DNA of 64,000 nt, taken from NCBI RefSeq assembly GCF_900106775.1, contig NZ_FNNQ01000004.1:62001-126000 (forward strand). Direction: 5' to 3'. The position numbers and the translations under genes are program-made. Positions 24,530 through 32,997 of the stretch are shown here, piece after piece. Position 1 is the stretch's first letter; every line of letters starts with the position of its first letter. The DNA comes from Marininema mesophilum (lineage in GTDB: Bacteria > Bacillota > Bacilli > Thermoactinomycetales > DSM-45169). The notes beneath the pieces were generated by a model. The model was not told where the DNA came from. It made no database searches and worked only from the letters and a program-made list of their open reading frames with translations.

Positions 24530-26059
24530 ATGCATAAAAAAATCGATGAACTCAATGAACGCAAGCGGCGGGTAGAGATGGGTGGAGGGGACCATCGTAT
24601 TCGTGCCCAGCATGATAAAGGGAAATTAACCGCGCGGGAGCGGATTGATCTCTTGTTGGACGAGGATACATTCGTAGAATTAAATCCATTCGTTGAAAAT
24701 ACGAGTGCTGAGTATGGGGAAGCACCTGGAGAAGGTGTAGTCACAGGGTATGGTCAAATTAATGGGCGTGATGTGTATCTATTTGCCCAGGATTTCACGG
24801 TTTTTGGAGGGGCACTTGGGGAGTATCATGCTTTGAAAATCGCGCGCATTATGGATTTGGCGGCGAAGAATGGTGCGCCGATCATCGGATTAAATGATTC
24901 GGGTGGGGCACGAATCCAAGAGGGCGTTCTCTCCTTGGATGGCTATGGTCATATCTTTTATCGCAATTCGATTTACTCCGGAGTGATTCCTCAGATTTCA
25001 GTGATCATGGGGCCCTGTGCAGGAGGGGCTGTCTATTCACCCGCCATCACAGATTTTGTTTTTATGGTGGAAGAGACGAGCCAAATGTTTATTACAGGTC
25101 CTAAGGTAATTGAGACGGTAACAGGGGAGACGATTTCCTCAGAGGATCTGGGTGGTGCCAAAGTTCATGGGAGTATTAGCGGAAATGCACATTTTACTTC
25201 CCCCTCAGAGCCTGAAGTTCTAAATGAAGTACGTCGACTTCTCTCTTTTCTCCCACAAAATAATGTGGAGGATCCCCCACGCGTTTACGCTAAGGAAGAC
25301 GATGGCTGGGTGGAGGAATTAGCCGAAGTAGTTCCTGTTGAAGGAACCAAGGTCTACGATGTACGAGGCGTTATCGACCGAATTGTAGATGGTGGAGAGT
25401 TCATGGAAGTGCACCAAAAATTCGCCAAGAATATCGTCGTCGGCTTTGGACGGATTGGTGGTCGTTCGGTGGGGATAGTTGCCAACCAACCGAAGGTGAT
25501 GGCGGGTGGGCTGGATATCGACTCCTCCGATAAACTGGCTCGCTTTATTCGTTTCTGCGATAGCTTTCAGATTCCGATTATCACCTTTGTCGATGTGACT
25601 GGATTTTTCCCTGGGGTAAAACAGGAGCATCACGGGATTATCCGTCATGGAGCGAAGATCCTCTATGCTTATTCAGAGGCCACCGTGCCAAAAATTACAG
25701 TAATTACACGCAAAGCCTTTGGTGGTGCTTATGTAGCCCTAAACTCTAAAGCCATCGGTGCTGACATGGTTTATGCTTGGCCAGGTGCAGAGGTAGCAGT
25801 GATGGGGCCAGAAGGAGCGGCCAATATCATTTATAGCCGTGAAATCGCCGAATCAGAGAATCCTGTTGCTAGCCGAGCGGAGAAAATTGTAGAGTACCGT
25901 GAAAAATTTGCGAACCCTTATGTAGCTGCCTCTAAAGGAATGGTTGATGATGTCATTGATCCCCGAGAAACACGGAAAAAATTGAAACAAGCTCTGGCCA
26001 TGTTAAAGAATAAACGGGAGATTCGTCCAGCGAAAAAGCATGGGAATATACCGCTATAA
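24530..26059 (+). CDS. mmdA: Acyl-CoA carboxyltransferase (propionyl-CoA carboxylase beta / methylmalonyl-CoA decarboxylase alpha)
   Basis: Biotin-dependent carboxyltransferase of the crotonase-like fold, 509 aa, similar to B. subtilis YqjD. N-terminal RARQ-like RIRAQHDKGKLTARERIDLLLD, acyl-CoA domain with LNDSGGARIQEGV and MGPCAGGAVYSPA, C-terminal FVDVTGFFPGVKQEHHGIIRHGAK and TRKAFGGAYVAL. No biotin carboxylase or carrier subunit is encoded nearby, so the partner must be elsewhere or the enzyme works as a decarboxylase component. Part of the mutase-epimerase operon. Confidence 0.9.
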   Translation: MHKKIDELNERKRRVEMGGGDHRIRAQHDKGKLTARERIDLLLDEDTFVELNPFVENTSAEYGEAPGEGVVTGYGQINGRDVYLFAQDFTVFGGALGEYHALKIARIMDLAAKNGAPIIGLNDSGGARIQEGVLSLDGYGHIFYRNSIYSGVIPQISVIMGPCAGGAVYSPAITDFVFMVEETSQMFITGPKVIETVTGETISSEDLGGAKVHGSISGNAHFTSPSEPEVLNEVRRLLSFLPQNNVEDPPRVYAKEDDGWVEELAEVVPVEGTKVYDVRGVIDRIVDGGEFMEVHQKFAKNIVVGFGRIGGRSVGIVANQPKVMAGGLDIDSSDKLARFIRFCDSFQIPIITFVDVTGFFPGVKQEHHGIIRHGAKILYAYSEATVPKITVITRKAFGGAYVALNSKAIGADMVYAWPGAEVAVMGPEGAANIIYSREIAESENPVASRAEKIVEYREKFANPYVAASKGMVDDVIDPRETRKKLKQALAMLKNKREIRPAKKHGNIPL

Positions 26060-26087
26060 CGAAGGGGAATGAAAGGAGGGTATTCCA

Positions 26088-26390
26088 TTGGAAATAGAGG
26101 AGAGACCGCTGGTATTACGATTGATGGAGCGAGGGTCAGATCAAGGGCAACAAACAATGGCAACAGGTGAAGTAGTGATTCGCCCTCGGCGTAAATTACG
26201 TCTATTGCGGGCATTTGAGATCAAGTTTATACGTGGCCCACGTGATCGTTCTCTGTGGCGGGAGGAAGGGCGCCTAGAAGCCCATCAACAACGGGACTTC
26301 TTACAATCTGGTAATAGTGACCTCGCTCATTTTCGGCGTTTTCCCCGGGCGGAGAAAGAAGCGCACCAAGTTCGCTGGAACTGGCGTTAA
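26088..26390 (+). CDS. Hypothetical arginine-rich protein at the end of the mutase operon
   Basis: A 100-aa frame starting at TTG 26088, eight bases after GAAAGGAGGG, one of the strongest ribosome sites in the window. It is rich in Arg and Glu (IRPRRKLRLLRAFEIKFIRGPRDRSLWREEGR) with no membrane helix or signal, and ends RWNWR. I recognise no domain. The 28-base gap after the carboxyltransferase suggests it belongs to that operon. The composition is odd and it could be a spurious frame or a degraded gene, but the ribosome site argues for translation. Confidence 0.5.
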   Translation: MEIEERPLVLRLMERGSDQGQQTMATGEVVIRPRRKLRLLRAFEIKFIRGPRDRSLWREEGRLEAHQQRDFLQSGNSDLAHFRRFPRAEKEAHQVRWNWR

Positions 26391-26595
26391 ATTGAACGAC
26401 TCTCTCCACCTGTTTAATAGCATCAGCGAAAGGGGAAATCAAGTGGCGAGGAAGTGGAAAAATCGTTAAGCTGGATAGGGGACAACTCGGCTAAGAGTAT
26501 CCGGGCTCGGCGATGATGAATGTATTGAGATTTTTTTCGGAGCAAGTTGATCATCAACCATACTTAGTAGTGAGCGAAGGAGTGTACACATAGCG

Positions 26596-27720
26596 ATGAT
26601 GATTAATGAACAGCGATTGCTGGATGAATTCCTTGAACTAATTACAACCGACAGCGAGACGGGGGAAGAGCGTGAAATCTGTGATCTGATTACAGAAAAA
26701 TTGACAGCGCTTGGCTTTGCGGTGACCGAGGATGATAGCACAGAGCAAACGGGTCATGGTGCAGGCAATCTTGTTGCTACCCTAGATGGTACGATGGAGG
26801 GCCCTCCTTGCATTTATTTTACGAGTCATATGGATACAGTGGCTCCTGGAAAAGGTATCAAGCCCCAAGTGGAGGATGGGTGGATTACCTCTGATGGGAC
26901 AACCATTTTAGGGAGTGATGATAAAGCAGGTCTTGCTGCAATCTTTGAAGGGGTACGGACCATAAGAGAACAAAATCTTCCCCATGGTACGATCCAATTG
27001 ATCATTACAGTAGGGGAAGAGTCTGGATTAGTAGGTGCGAAGGCTTTGGACCGCAATTTGATACAGGCAGATTTTGGTTTTGCGATGGATTCCAACGGCC
27101 CAGTAGGAGATATCATCACCTCAGCTCCTTCCCAGGTAAAAATCCTTGCTAAAATGCATGGGAAAGCCGCCCATGCTGGAGTGAGTCCAGAAAAGGGAAT
27201 CAGTGCGATTCAAGTGGCAAGTCGAGCCATTAGTAAGATGCCTCTTGGACGGATCGATGAAGAGACGACAGCCAATATTGGTTGGTTCCGCGGTGGGACG
27301 GCGTCCAATGTTGTTGCTGAGTATGCGGAGGTACTAGCAGAAGCGCGAAGCAGGGTAGAGGAGAAACTGAATACCCAAGTGCATAAGATGACAAAGGCCT
27401 ATGAATCAGCAGCTGCTGAGTTTGGTGCAGTGGTGGATCTAGATGTAGACGTGATGTATCCAGGTTTTAAATACGATGAATCGGACGTTGTTGTACGTAA
27501 GGCGATGGAGGCTGTAAAAAAAGTGGGCCGTCAACCACGGCTTCTGGCCAGTGGTGGTGGAAGTGATGCCAATGTAATCGCTGGCCATGGAATTCCGACT
27601 GTCAATTTGGGAGTTGGCTATGAAAACATCCATACTACCAGCGAACGGATGCCCGTCGCTGAACTGAATAAAGCAGCGGAATTGGTTGTCGCGCTGATTG
27701 ATGTTTCTAAAACTAAATAA
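26596..27720 (+). CDS. M20 family tripeptidase-like metallopeptidase (YqjE-like)
   Basis: Cytosolic zinc aminopeptidase related to peptidase T. Zinc ligands and catalytic acid are in FTSHMDTVAPG (His, Asp), LGSDDKAGLAA, VGEESGLVGAK (Glu-Glu) and a C-terminal YENIHTTSERM (His). The central dimerisation domain carries GKAAHAGVSPEKG. 374 aa, as in B. subtilis YqjE, which likewise follows yqjCD. AAGGAGTG is 11 bases before the ATG, rather distant. The next codon is also ATG. A terminator follows. Confidence 0.88.
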   Translation: MMINEQRLLDEFLELITTDSETGEEREICDLITEKLTALGFAVTEDDSTEQTGHGAGNLVATLDGTMEGPPCIYFTSHMDTVAPGKGIKPQVEDGWITSDGTTILGSDDKAGLAAIFEGVRTIREQNLPHGTIQLIITVGEESGLVGAKALDRNLIQADFGFAMDSNGPVGDIITSAPSQVKILAKMHGKAAHAGVSPEKGISAIQVASRAISKMPLGRIDEETTANIGWFRGGTASNVVAEYAEVLAEARSRVEEKLNTQVHKMTKAYESAAAEFGAVVDLDVDVMYPGFKYDESDVVVRKAMEAVKKVGRQPRLLASGGGSDANVIAGHGIPTVNLGVGYENIHTTSERMPVAELNKAAELVVALIDVSKTK

Positions 27721-27735
27721 GCGAAGGATATACTT

Positions 27736-27762
27736 ACCAACTTCTTAGGGAGTTGGTTTTTC
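27736..27762 (+). terminator. Intrinsic terminator after the M20 peptidase gene
   Basis: Stem ACCAACT / AGTTGGT around a 9-base loop, followed by five Ts; 16 bases after the stop. Confidence 0.8.
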
Positions 27763-27798
27763 TAACCGATCAAAGGATAAAGAGAGGGAGTGGGTCGA

Positions 27799-28455
27799 GT
27801 GACATCATTTAACACCAATGAACGTGATGTGTTGCATCGAATCCTTCGGGCACGAAGGGATATCCGCCATTTTCGCCATGATTCTGTGCCAGAAGAGGTC
27901 CTTACGCGGATGTTGGAAGCCGCCCATTATGCCCCCTCTGTTGGCTTTAAACAACCGTGGAACTATATTTTGATTCGTTCGCTGGATGTGCGTCGTCGTA
28001 TCAAATCTTTATTTGAGGAAGCGAACCAAGAGGAATTAGCTAAGCTTTCGGGAGATGAGCGGAGCGATTTGTACAAGAGTCTAAAGTTAGAAGGAATCAT
28101 GGAAGCTCCCCTCAATCTCGCTGTTACCTGTGACCGGGATCGTGATGCGCCATTTCATCTAGGACAAGGGCAGATGCCTGAGATGGATCTATATAGTACT
28201 TGCCTTGCTGTGCAAAATTTATGGCTAGCTGCAAGAGTAGAGGGAGTAGGGGTGGGGTGGGTTAGTATCATCGATCCCGAGAAAACAGCCAAGATCCTGG
28301 AACTACCCAATCATATTCAGTTGGTAGCCTATCTTTGTGTAGGGTATCCTATCGAGTTTAAGGATCGTCCCATGTTGGAAGAAGCCGGATGGAAGTCCCG
28401 GCTTTCATTGTCAAACCTTGTATTTGAAGACCGTTGGGGTCATTCTCCTAAATAG
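27799..28455 (+). CDS. bluB: 5,6-dimethylbenzimidazole synthase BluB
   Basis: Nitroreductase-fold flavoprotein that breaks down FMNH2 with oxygen to make 5,6-dimethylbenzimidazole, the lower ligand of cobalamin. The BluB pattern is present: RARRDIRHFRHD near the N-terminus, AAHYAPSVGFKQPWN, and GVGVGWVSIIDPEKTAKIL. Start chosen at GTG 27799, about eight bases after AGGGAG. The GTG at 27790 is too close to the same site. 218 aa. Proximity to a B12-dependent mutase suggests it supplies the cofactor. It faces the convergent mciZ gene. Confidence 0.85.
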   Translation: MTSFNTNERDVLHRILRARRDIRHFRHDSVPEEVLTRMLEAAHYAPSVGFKQPWNYILIRSLDVRRRIKSLFEEANQEELAKLSGDERSDLYKSLKLEGIMEAPLNLAVTCDRDRDAPFHLGQGQMPEMDLYSTCLAVQNLWLAARVEGVGVGWVSIIDPEKTAKILELPNHIQLVAYLCVGYPIEFKDRPMLEEAGWKSRLSLSNLVFEDRWGHSPK

Positions 28456-28467
28456 ATAGCGCATCCT

Positions 28468-28605
28468 TTAACGACGCTGGGAACATCGGCGAGCCAACCA
28501 CTCTTCTAAAGTCAGAGGGTGCTTAGCCATTTGTCGAAGGATGGCTCGTACTTGCCATCCTTTGCCTACCACACAGAGATGTTTTTCATCCATTATGGTT
28601 TTCAT
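28468..28605 (-). CDS. mciZ: MciZ, sporulation-specific inhibitor of FtsZ
   Basis: A 45-aa minus-strand protein, MKTIMDEKHLCVVGKGWQVR then AILRQMAKHPLTLEEWLARR. The VVGKGWQVRAILR core followed by a short helix ending in a W-L/I pair matches MciZ of B. subtilis (LVGKAWEIRAKLK...VKDWIS), a 40-aa peptide that caps FtsZ filaments in the mother cell. It lies beside nudF, as I recall for B. subtilis. AGGAGGG lies eight bases before the ATG. It is convergent with bluB (stops 12 bases apart) and divergent from nudF. Confidence 0.75.
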   Translation of the reverse strand: MKTIMDEKHLCVVGKGWQVRAILRQMAKHPLTLEEWLARRCSQRR

Positions 28606-28698
28606 ATTTTGTTCCCTCCTGATGGAAGATCTTGTTCCTCAGCTTATCAAGGGAGGGTGATTTTTATACTCCAATGCCAGTCTGAAGGAGGAAGTAGG

Positions 28699-29244
28699 AT
28701 GAGCCGATTTGAAGAAAAGACGCTTCACAGTAAAACGATTTTTGAAGGGAGAGTGATCCGTGTTCAGCTGGATACGGTGGAACTTCCCAATGGAAATACT
28801 TCTACAAGAGAACTCGTTATGCACTCAGGGGCTGTGGCGGTGATGGCAATCAACTCAGAGAATCGCATGGTCTTTGTGCGTCAATACCGTAAGCCTTTGG
28901 AGCGGGAGATTTTAGAAATTCCTGCAGGAAAACTAGAGCCCGGGGAAGATCCTGATGATTGTGCCCGTCGCGAGATGGAGGAAGAAACAGGCTATCAAGC
29001 GGCAACCTTAAAGAAGGTAAGTTCTTTTTATACCTCGCCTGGTTTTGCAGATGAAATTCTTTATCTATATGAGGGTACTGGTTTGACGGAGGGAGAAGCG
29101 AGACCAGATGAAGACGAGTTTGTCGAACGAGTGGAGCTTACCTTAGAAGAGGCTTTTTGGGCGATGGAAGCAGGGGAAATCTGTGATGCAAAAACAGTAG
29201 CAGCCCTTTATTGGTGGAAGAGTAAGGTGTTAGAAGGGAAATGA
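28699..29244 (+). CDS. nudF: ADP-ribose pyrophosphatase (Nudix)
   Basis: Hydrolyses ADP-ribose to AMP and ribose 5-phosphate. The Nudix box is complete: GKLEPGEDPDDCARREMEEETGY near residues 77-99. 181 aa, typical for NudF. ATG chosen behind AAGGAGG. Upstream in-frame codons to 28519 run over the divergent mciZ gene and are not credible. Its stop overlaps the next start by four bases (ATGA), so the two are coupled, as in B. subtilis nudF-yqxK. Confidence 0.92.
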   Translation: MSRFEEKTLHSKTIFEGRVIRVQLDTVELPNGNTSTRELVMHSGAVAVMAINSENRMVFVRQYRKPLEREILEIPAGKLEPGEDPDDCARREMEEETGYQAATLKKVSSFYTSPGFADEILYLYEGTGLTEGEARPDEDEFVERVELTLEEAFWAMEAGEICDAKTVAALYWWKSKVLEGK

Positions 29245-30404
29245 CGCTGAGTCACTTGTTTGCCGACCTTCATATTCACATCGGATGGACAACCAGTGGT
29301 CTACCCGTAAAAATCACAGGATCTCGTAACCTGACCTTTGCCCATATCCTTAAAGAAGCATCTAGTAGAAAAGGGATTGAAATAATTGGTATTATCGATG
29401 CCCATTCGCCTCCAGTGATAGCGGAGATCGAAGAGGGCATCGCACGTAGTCGATATGATGAGCTCCCTGGGGGAGGACTTCGCTATGAGGCGACAACAGC
29501 GATCCTAGGATCAGAAATTGAGATTACGGGTCCACGTGGTCTTGCCCATGTGTTGGCCTATATGCCTGATTTGGCAGCAATGAAGGAGTTTAGTCAGTAT
29601 CTCGCTCGTTTTATGCGAAATACACAACTCTCTACCCAGCGCTTTCATGGTGAACCCATTCAATTAGCTGAAACAGTGGCAAGGCTAGGGGGAATTCTTG
29701 TTCCCGCCCACGTATTTACACCTTTTAAAAGTGTGTACGGAAGTGCATGTGATCACCTTTCTGAACTTTTTAATCTGAGTGCTGTGGCTGGAATTGAATT
29801 AGGTTTATCTGCGGATACGGAGATGGCAGATACCATTAAAGAGCTCGATTCATTAACATTCTTGAGTAACTCGGATGCTCATTCCCTTGGCAAGATTGGC
29901 CGAGAATATAATGAGTTAGCTCTTAAGGAAAGTTCCTTTGCTGAGGTAAAGATGGCTTTAGCGCGCGAGAGTGGTCGTCAGGTGGTCGCAAACTATGGAC
30001 TGGATCCAAGGCTAGGAAAATATCATCTCACACGTTGTGCAGGTTGTGATGAAGGATGTTCTACGGCAGAGGTTCGCTGTTCAGTTTGTGGAAGCACGCG
30101 GATCATCAAGGGGGTCTCTGATCGGATTGCCGAAATTGCTACACGACCGACCCAGTCACCCTCCCATCGACCTCCTTATATTCATCAGGTTCCACTGGAG
30201 TTTATCCCGAAATTAGGGCCCAAAACCCTAGATAAACTATTGAGCCACTTTGGTACTGAGATGGAAATTATTCACCGAGCTCCACTTGAGTCCATTCAAA
30301 GTCTAGTGGGTGAACGGATCGCCTATCAAATTGGGCTTGCTCGGGAGAATCGTCTCACCCTACAAGAGGGTGGGGGTGGGAAGTATGGGCGTGTCGAAAG
30401 GTAA
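29241..30404 (+). CDS. Endonuclease Q family protein (YqxK-like PHP phosphoesterase)
   Basis: A 387-aa protein with an N-terminal PHP metal-binding domain (FADLHIHIG at 7-15, IDAHSPP at about 52-58, PAHVFTPFKSVYG, LSNSDAHSLGKIG). A zinc-ribbon region follows (CAGCDEGC and CSVCGS), then a helix-hairpin-helix-like end (IPKLGPKTLDKLLSHFG). This arrangement is that of endonuclease Q, which cuts DNA 5' of deaminated or abasic bases. The B. subtilis neighbour of nudF is the homologous YqxK. A role in deaminated-base repair is from family knowledge. Confidence 0.82.
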   Translation: MTLSHLFADLHIHIGWTTSGLPVKITGSRNLTFAHILKEASSRKGIEIIGIIDAHSPPVIAEIEEGIARSRYDELPGGGLRYEATTAILGSEIEITGPRGLAHVLAYMPDLAAMKEFSQYLARFMRNTQLSTQRFHGEPIQLAETVARLGGILVPAHVFTPFKSVYGSACDHLSELFNLSAVAGIELGLSADTEMADTIKELDSLTFLSNSDAHSLGKIGREYNELALKESSFAEVKMALARESGRQVVANYGLDPRLGKYHLTRCAGCDEGCSTAEVRCSVCGSTRIIKGVSDRIAEIATRPTQSPSHRPPYIHQVPLEFIPKLGPKTLDKLLSHFGTEMEIIHRAPLESIQSLVGERIAYQIGLARENRLTLQEGGGGKYGRVER

Positions 30405-30476
30405 TCTCGTAAATTGAGTCTATTTTTTTCTCCTTGCTCATAGAAATAGAGTAATGAGTGAGGAGGGACGGTTATT

Positions 30477-31124
30477 ATGAAAAAGGCTATGAAGACCCGG
30501 GGGAGTAGTTGGGGTCATTCGCTCCGCTACCATGTACAAAACCAGATGTCACTCTATCTTTTTGTAGCAGTTCTCTTTATGATGGGAGTCATTTTTGGTG
30601 CAGTGATTGTTAATACGATGTCGCCCGTGCAAAAGGAGAATCTCCTCGGTTATCTAGGTCATTTTTTCCAAGGGATGAAGACCGATTCTGTGGCGGATCC
30701 AAGGACGGCGTTTCAACATAGTATGGGAGAACATTTTAAAACGATTGGTTTGATCTGGCTCCTGGGGGTATCCGTAGTTGGGATGCCATTGATTCTACTC
30801 CTTGTTTTTTTCAAGGGGATTGTTATCGGATTTACGGTCGGTTTTTTAGTCAATCAACTCTCCTGGAAGGGACTTGGCTTTGCCTTTGCTTCTGTGGTCC
30901 CTCACAACCTATTAGTCGTTCCTGCTTTGCTGGTAGTTTCGGTGAGCGGCATCGCCTTTTCCATCTTGCTAGCAAAAAATCGGCTGATCCAGCGCCGGGG
31001 TCCCATCTATCCTCAGTTCTTGTCCTACTCGGTTCTTGTGACCATCATGGCTGGGGTGATGGTGGTAGCTTCTCTCTTTGAAGCTTATGTTTCACCTGTA
31101 CTTATGCGAGTGACATTACCTTAA
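30477..31124 (+). CDS. spoIIM: Stage II sporulation protein M
   Basis: Membrane component of the SpoIIDMP engulfment machine, which thins septal peptidoglycan. 215 aa with about five hydrophobic helices: LYLFVAVLFMMGVIFGAVIV, IGLIWLLGVSVVGMPLILLLV, GIVIGFTVGFLV, NLLVVPALLVVSVSGIAF and VLVTIMAGVMVVASLFEAY. The loop FAFASVVPHNL is typical of the family. GAGGAGG before the ATG. The PerR-like and Fur-like boxes of fur begin right after its stop. Confidence 0.94.
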   Translation: MKKAMKTRGSSWGHSLRYHVQNQMSLYLFVAVLFMMGVIFGAVIVNTMSPVQKENLLGYLGHFFQGMKTDSVADPRTAFQHSMGEHFKTIGLIWLLGVSVVGMPLILLLVFFKGIVIGFTVGFLVNQLSWKGLGFAFASVVPHNLLVVPALLVVSVSGIAFSILLAKNRLIQRRGPIYPQFLSYSVLVTIMAGVMVVASLFEAYVSPVLMRVTLP

Positions 31125-31191
31125 TTATAATTGTTACAAATTGATAATTTTTATCATTTAATTGACTTCACTCATTTTCCTCCCATATAAT
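31125..31191 (+). promoter_or_regulatory. fur promoter with adjacent PerR-like and Fur-like boxes
   Basis: TTATAATTGTTACAA (31125-31139) matches the Per box TTATAATNATTATAA at 12 of 14 positions. TGATAATTTTTATCA (31142-31156) matches the 7-1-7 Fur box TGATAATNATTATCA at 13 of 14. Six to seven bases further is the promoter TTGACT (31162-31167), 18-base spacer, TATAAT (31186-31191). In B. subtilis fur is repressed by PerR. Here both peroxide and iron control are suggested. Confidence 0.65.
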
Positions 31192-31220
31192 GAGATCAGA
31201 GCAACATGGGGGGTGTTGAG

Positions 31221-31700
31221 ATGGAAGAGCGTGTGAAGCAAATCAAGCAACAATTATCTAGCCACAGTTATAAACTAACCCCCCAACGGGAAGCGACGGT
31301 CCGCGTACTCCTGGAAAATGAACAGGATCATCTCAGCGCGGAGGATGTCTACCTGTTGGTGAAAGACAAATCCCCAGAGATAGGTTTGGCCACCGTATAT
31401 CGGACACTAGAACTTTTGAGTGATTTGTCGATTATTCATAAGCTGAACTTCGGAGATGGAGTTACCCGTTATGAATTTCGTGCAGCAGATGCGGACCACC
31501 ATCATCATCACTTGTACTGTCTCCATTGTGGAACGGTAGATGAAATAACCGATGATTGGTTGGGCGCCATCGAAAAACGGGTGGAGAAGGAATTTGATTT
31601 TCAGATTATTGATCACCGGTTGACTTTTCATGGGATCTGCTACCGGTGTAAAGGACAAGTTAAGGATCCTAAAAAGCTGGTAGGCTCGAAAGTAACGTGA
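31221..31700 (+). CDS. fur: Ferric uptake regulator Fur
   Basis: Iron-responsive repressor, 159 aa. N-terminal winged helix (YKLTPQREATVRVLLENEQDHLSAEDVY, PEIGLATVYRTLELLSDLSII) and C-terminal metal-binding dimerisation domain with ADHHHHHLYCLHCG and a second Cys pair GICYRCKG. These give the two CXXC zinc sites of the Fur family. Position between spoIIM and yqzK is that of fur rather than perR or zur in Bacillus. ATG 31221 chosen because GGGGGGTG is six bases upstream. An in-frame ATG lies at 31206. Confidence 0.9.
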   Translation: MEERVKQIKQQLSSHSYKLTPQREATVRVLLENEQDHLSAEDVYLLVKDKSPEIGLATVYRTLELLSDLSIIHKLNFGDGVTRYEFRAADADHHHHHLYCLHCGTVDEITDDWLGAIEKRVEKEFDFQIIDHRLTFHGICYRCKGQVKDPKKLVGSKVT

Positions 31701-31726
31701 GTTCCCTGTCGGGTACTCGCGTTTTT
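31695..31726 (+). terminator. Terminator after fur
   Basis: ACGTGAGT / ACTCGCGT stem with one G-T pair around a 12-base loop, then TTTTT. The 5' arm overlaps the fur stop codon. Confidence 0.7.
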
Positions 31727-31794
31727 CGTGGGATAGAGTATGAATTTATGTACTCCAGTGGTATGATAGTGGATGGAAAAGGGGGAGTTAACAA

Positions 31795-32928
31795 GTGATC
31801 ATCGGCGTTCCCAAAGAGGTCAAGGATAACGAAAATAGGCTAGCTATTACACCAGCGGGCGTAGATGCGCTTGTAGGAGCGGGTCATGAAGTGCTCGTGG
31901 AAAAGGGAGCTGGAGAAAGTTCTGGCTTCACGGATGAAGTGCTTTCTTCCAATGGTGCGAAGATGATAGAGCGAGCAGATGATGTATGGAGTTCTGCTGA
32001 GCTCGTCCTCAAGGTGAAAGAGCCTCAGCCAGAGGAATACAAGCATTTCCGCGAAGGACTCAATTTGTTTACATATCTCCACTTAGCTCCAGAGCCCGAA
32101 CTTACCAAAGCGCTCATGGATAATAAAGTAACGGCTATTGCTTATGAAACGGTTCAGCTAGATAATGGAGCACTACCCCTTCTGACCCCGATGTCTGAGG
32201 TAGCTGGACGCATGTCTGTTCAAATTGGTGCACAGTTTCTGGAAAAGCCTAAGGGCGGAAAAGGTGTGCTATTAGGAGGCGTTCCAGGGGTATTAGCAGG
32301 TGAAGTAGTCATTATTGGTGGTGGGGTTGTTGGAACCAATGCTGCTAAAATTGCAGTGGGTATGGGGGCCAATGTAACCCTTCTGGATTTAAACTCAGAA
32401 CGATTGCGTCAGTTGGATGATATCTTCAGCTCTCAGATTCACACGGTGATGTCTAATCCTTACAACATCGCGTGGGCTACCAAAAAAGCAGATCTGTTGG
32501 TTGGTGCTGTACTCATCCCAGGTCACCGAGCTCCTCGGTTGGTGACAGAAGAGATGGTTAAGGAGATGACTCCGGGGTCCGTGATCGTGGATGTGGCGAT
32601 CGACCAGGGTGGATCGATTGAGACGATTGACCGGATTACCACCCATAGTCAACCTACTTACGTTAAACACGATGTTGTACACTATGCTGTAGCCAATATC
32701 CCAGGAGCAGTTGCTCGTACATCGACCTACGCTTTGACCAATGTGACCATCCCGTATGCACTAATGATGGCTAACAAAGGCGTAGAGCAAGCCCTTAATG
32801 AAAACCGTCCTCTTTCTAGAGGAGTGAATGTATATGGTGGCTATGTGACTTACAAAGCCGTAGCAGATGATTTAAACCTTCCTTTCAAATCATTAGATGA
32901 GTTGATAGGTGATTCACAAAAGAGCTAG
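31795..32928 (+). CDS. ald: Alanine dehydrogenase
   Basis: NAD-dependent oxidative deamination of L-alanine to pyruvate, needed for normal sporulation and for L-alanine use in B. subtilis. 377 aa. N-terminal substrate domain with MIIGVPKEVKDNENRLAITP, active-site region LVLKVKEPQPEE (Lys) and FTYLHLAPEP (His). Rossmann domain EVVIIGGGVVGTNAAKIA, then VDVAIDQGGSIET. A GTG start follows GGGGGAG. An extended -10 TGGTATGAT lies about 30 bases upstream. B. subtilis ald is elsewhere, so its insertion between fur and yqzK is a local rearrangement. Confidence 0.95.
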   Translation: MIIGVPKEVKDNENRLAITPAGVDALVGAGHEVLVEKGAGESSGFTDEVLSSNGAKMIERADDVWSSAELVLKVKEPQPEEYKHFREGLNLFTYLHLAPEPELTKALMDNKVTAIAYETVQLDNGALPLLTPMSEVAGRMSVQIGAQFLEKPKGGKGVLLGGVPGVLAGEVVIIGGGVVGTNAAKIAVGMGANVTLLDLNSERLRQLDDIFSSQIHTVMSNPYNIAWATKKADLLVGAVLIPGHRAPRLVTEEMVKEMTPGSVIVDVAIDQGGSIETIDRITTHSQPTYVKHDVVHYAVANIPGAVARTSTYALTNVTIPYALMMANKGVEQALNENRPLSRGVNVYGGYVTYKAVADDLNLPFKSLDELIGDSQKS

Positions 32929-32997
32929 TCATCGTCATATCGGGTCGTACCCCTCCATAGGATGGAATTATATCCCTTTGGAGAGGACGAGTCCTCA

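Noticed and set aside
28519..28698. N-terminal extension of NudF by 60 residues
   Set aside because: The ATG at 28699 has AAGGAGG and matches the family start. The extension would lie over the divergent mciZ gene.
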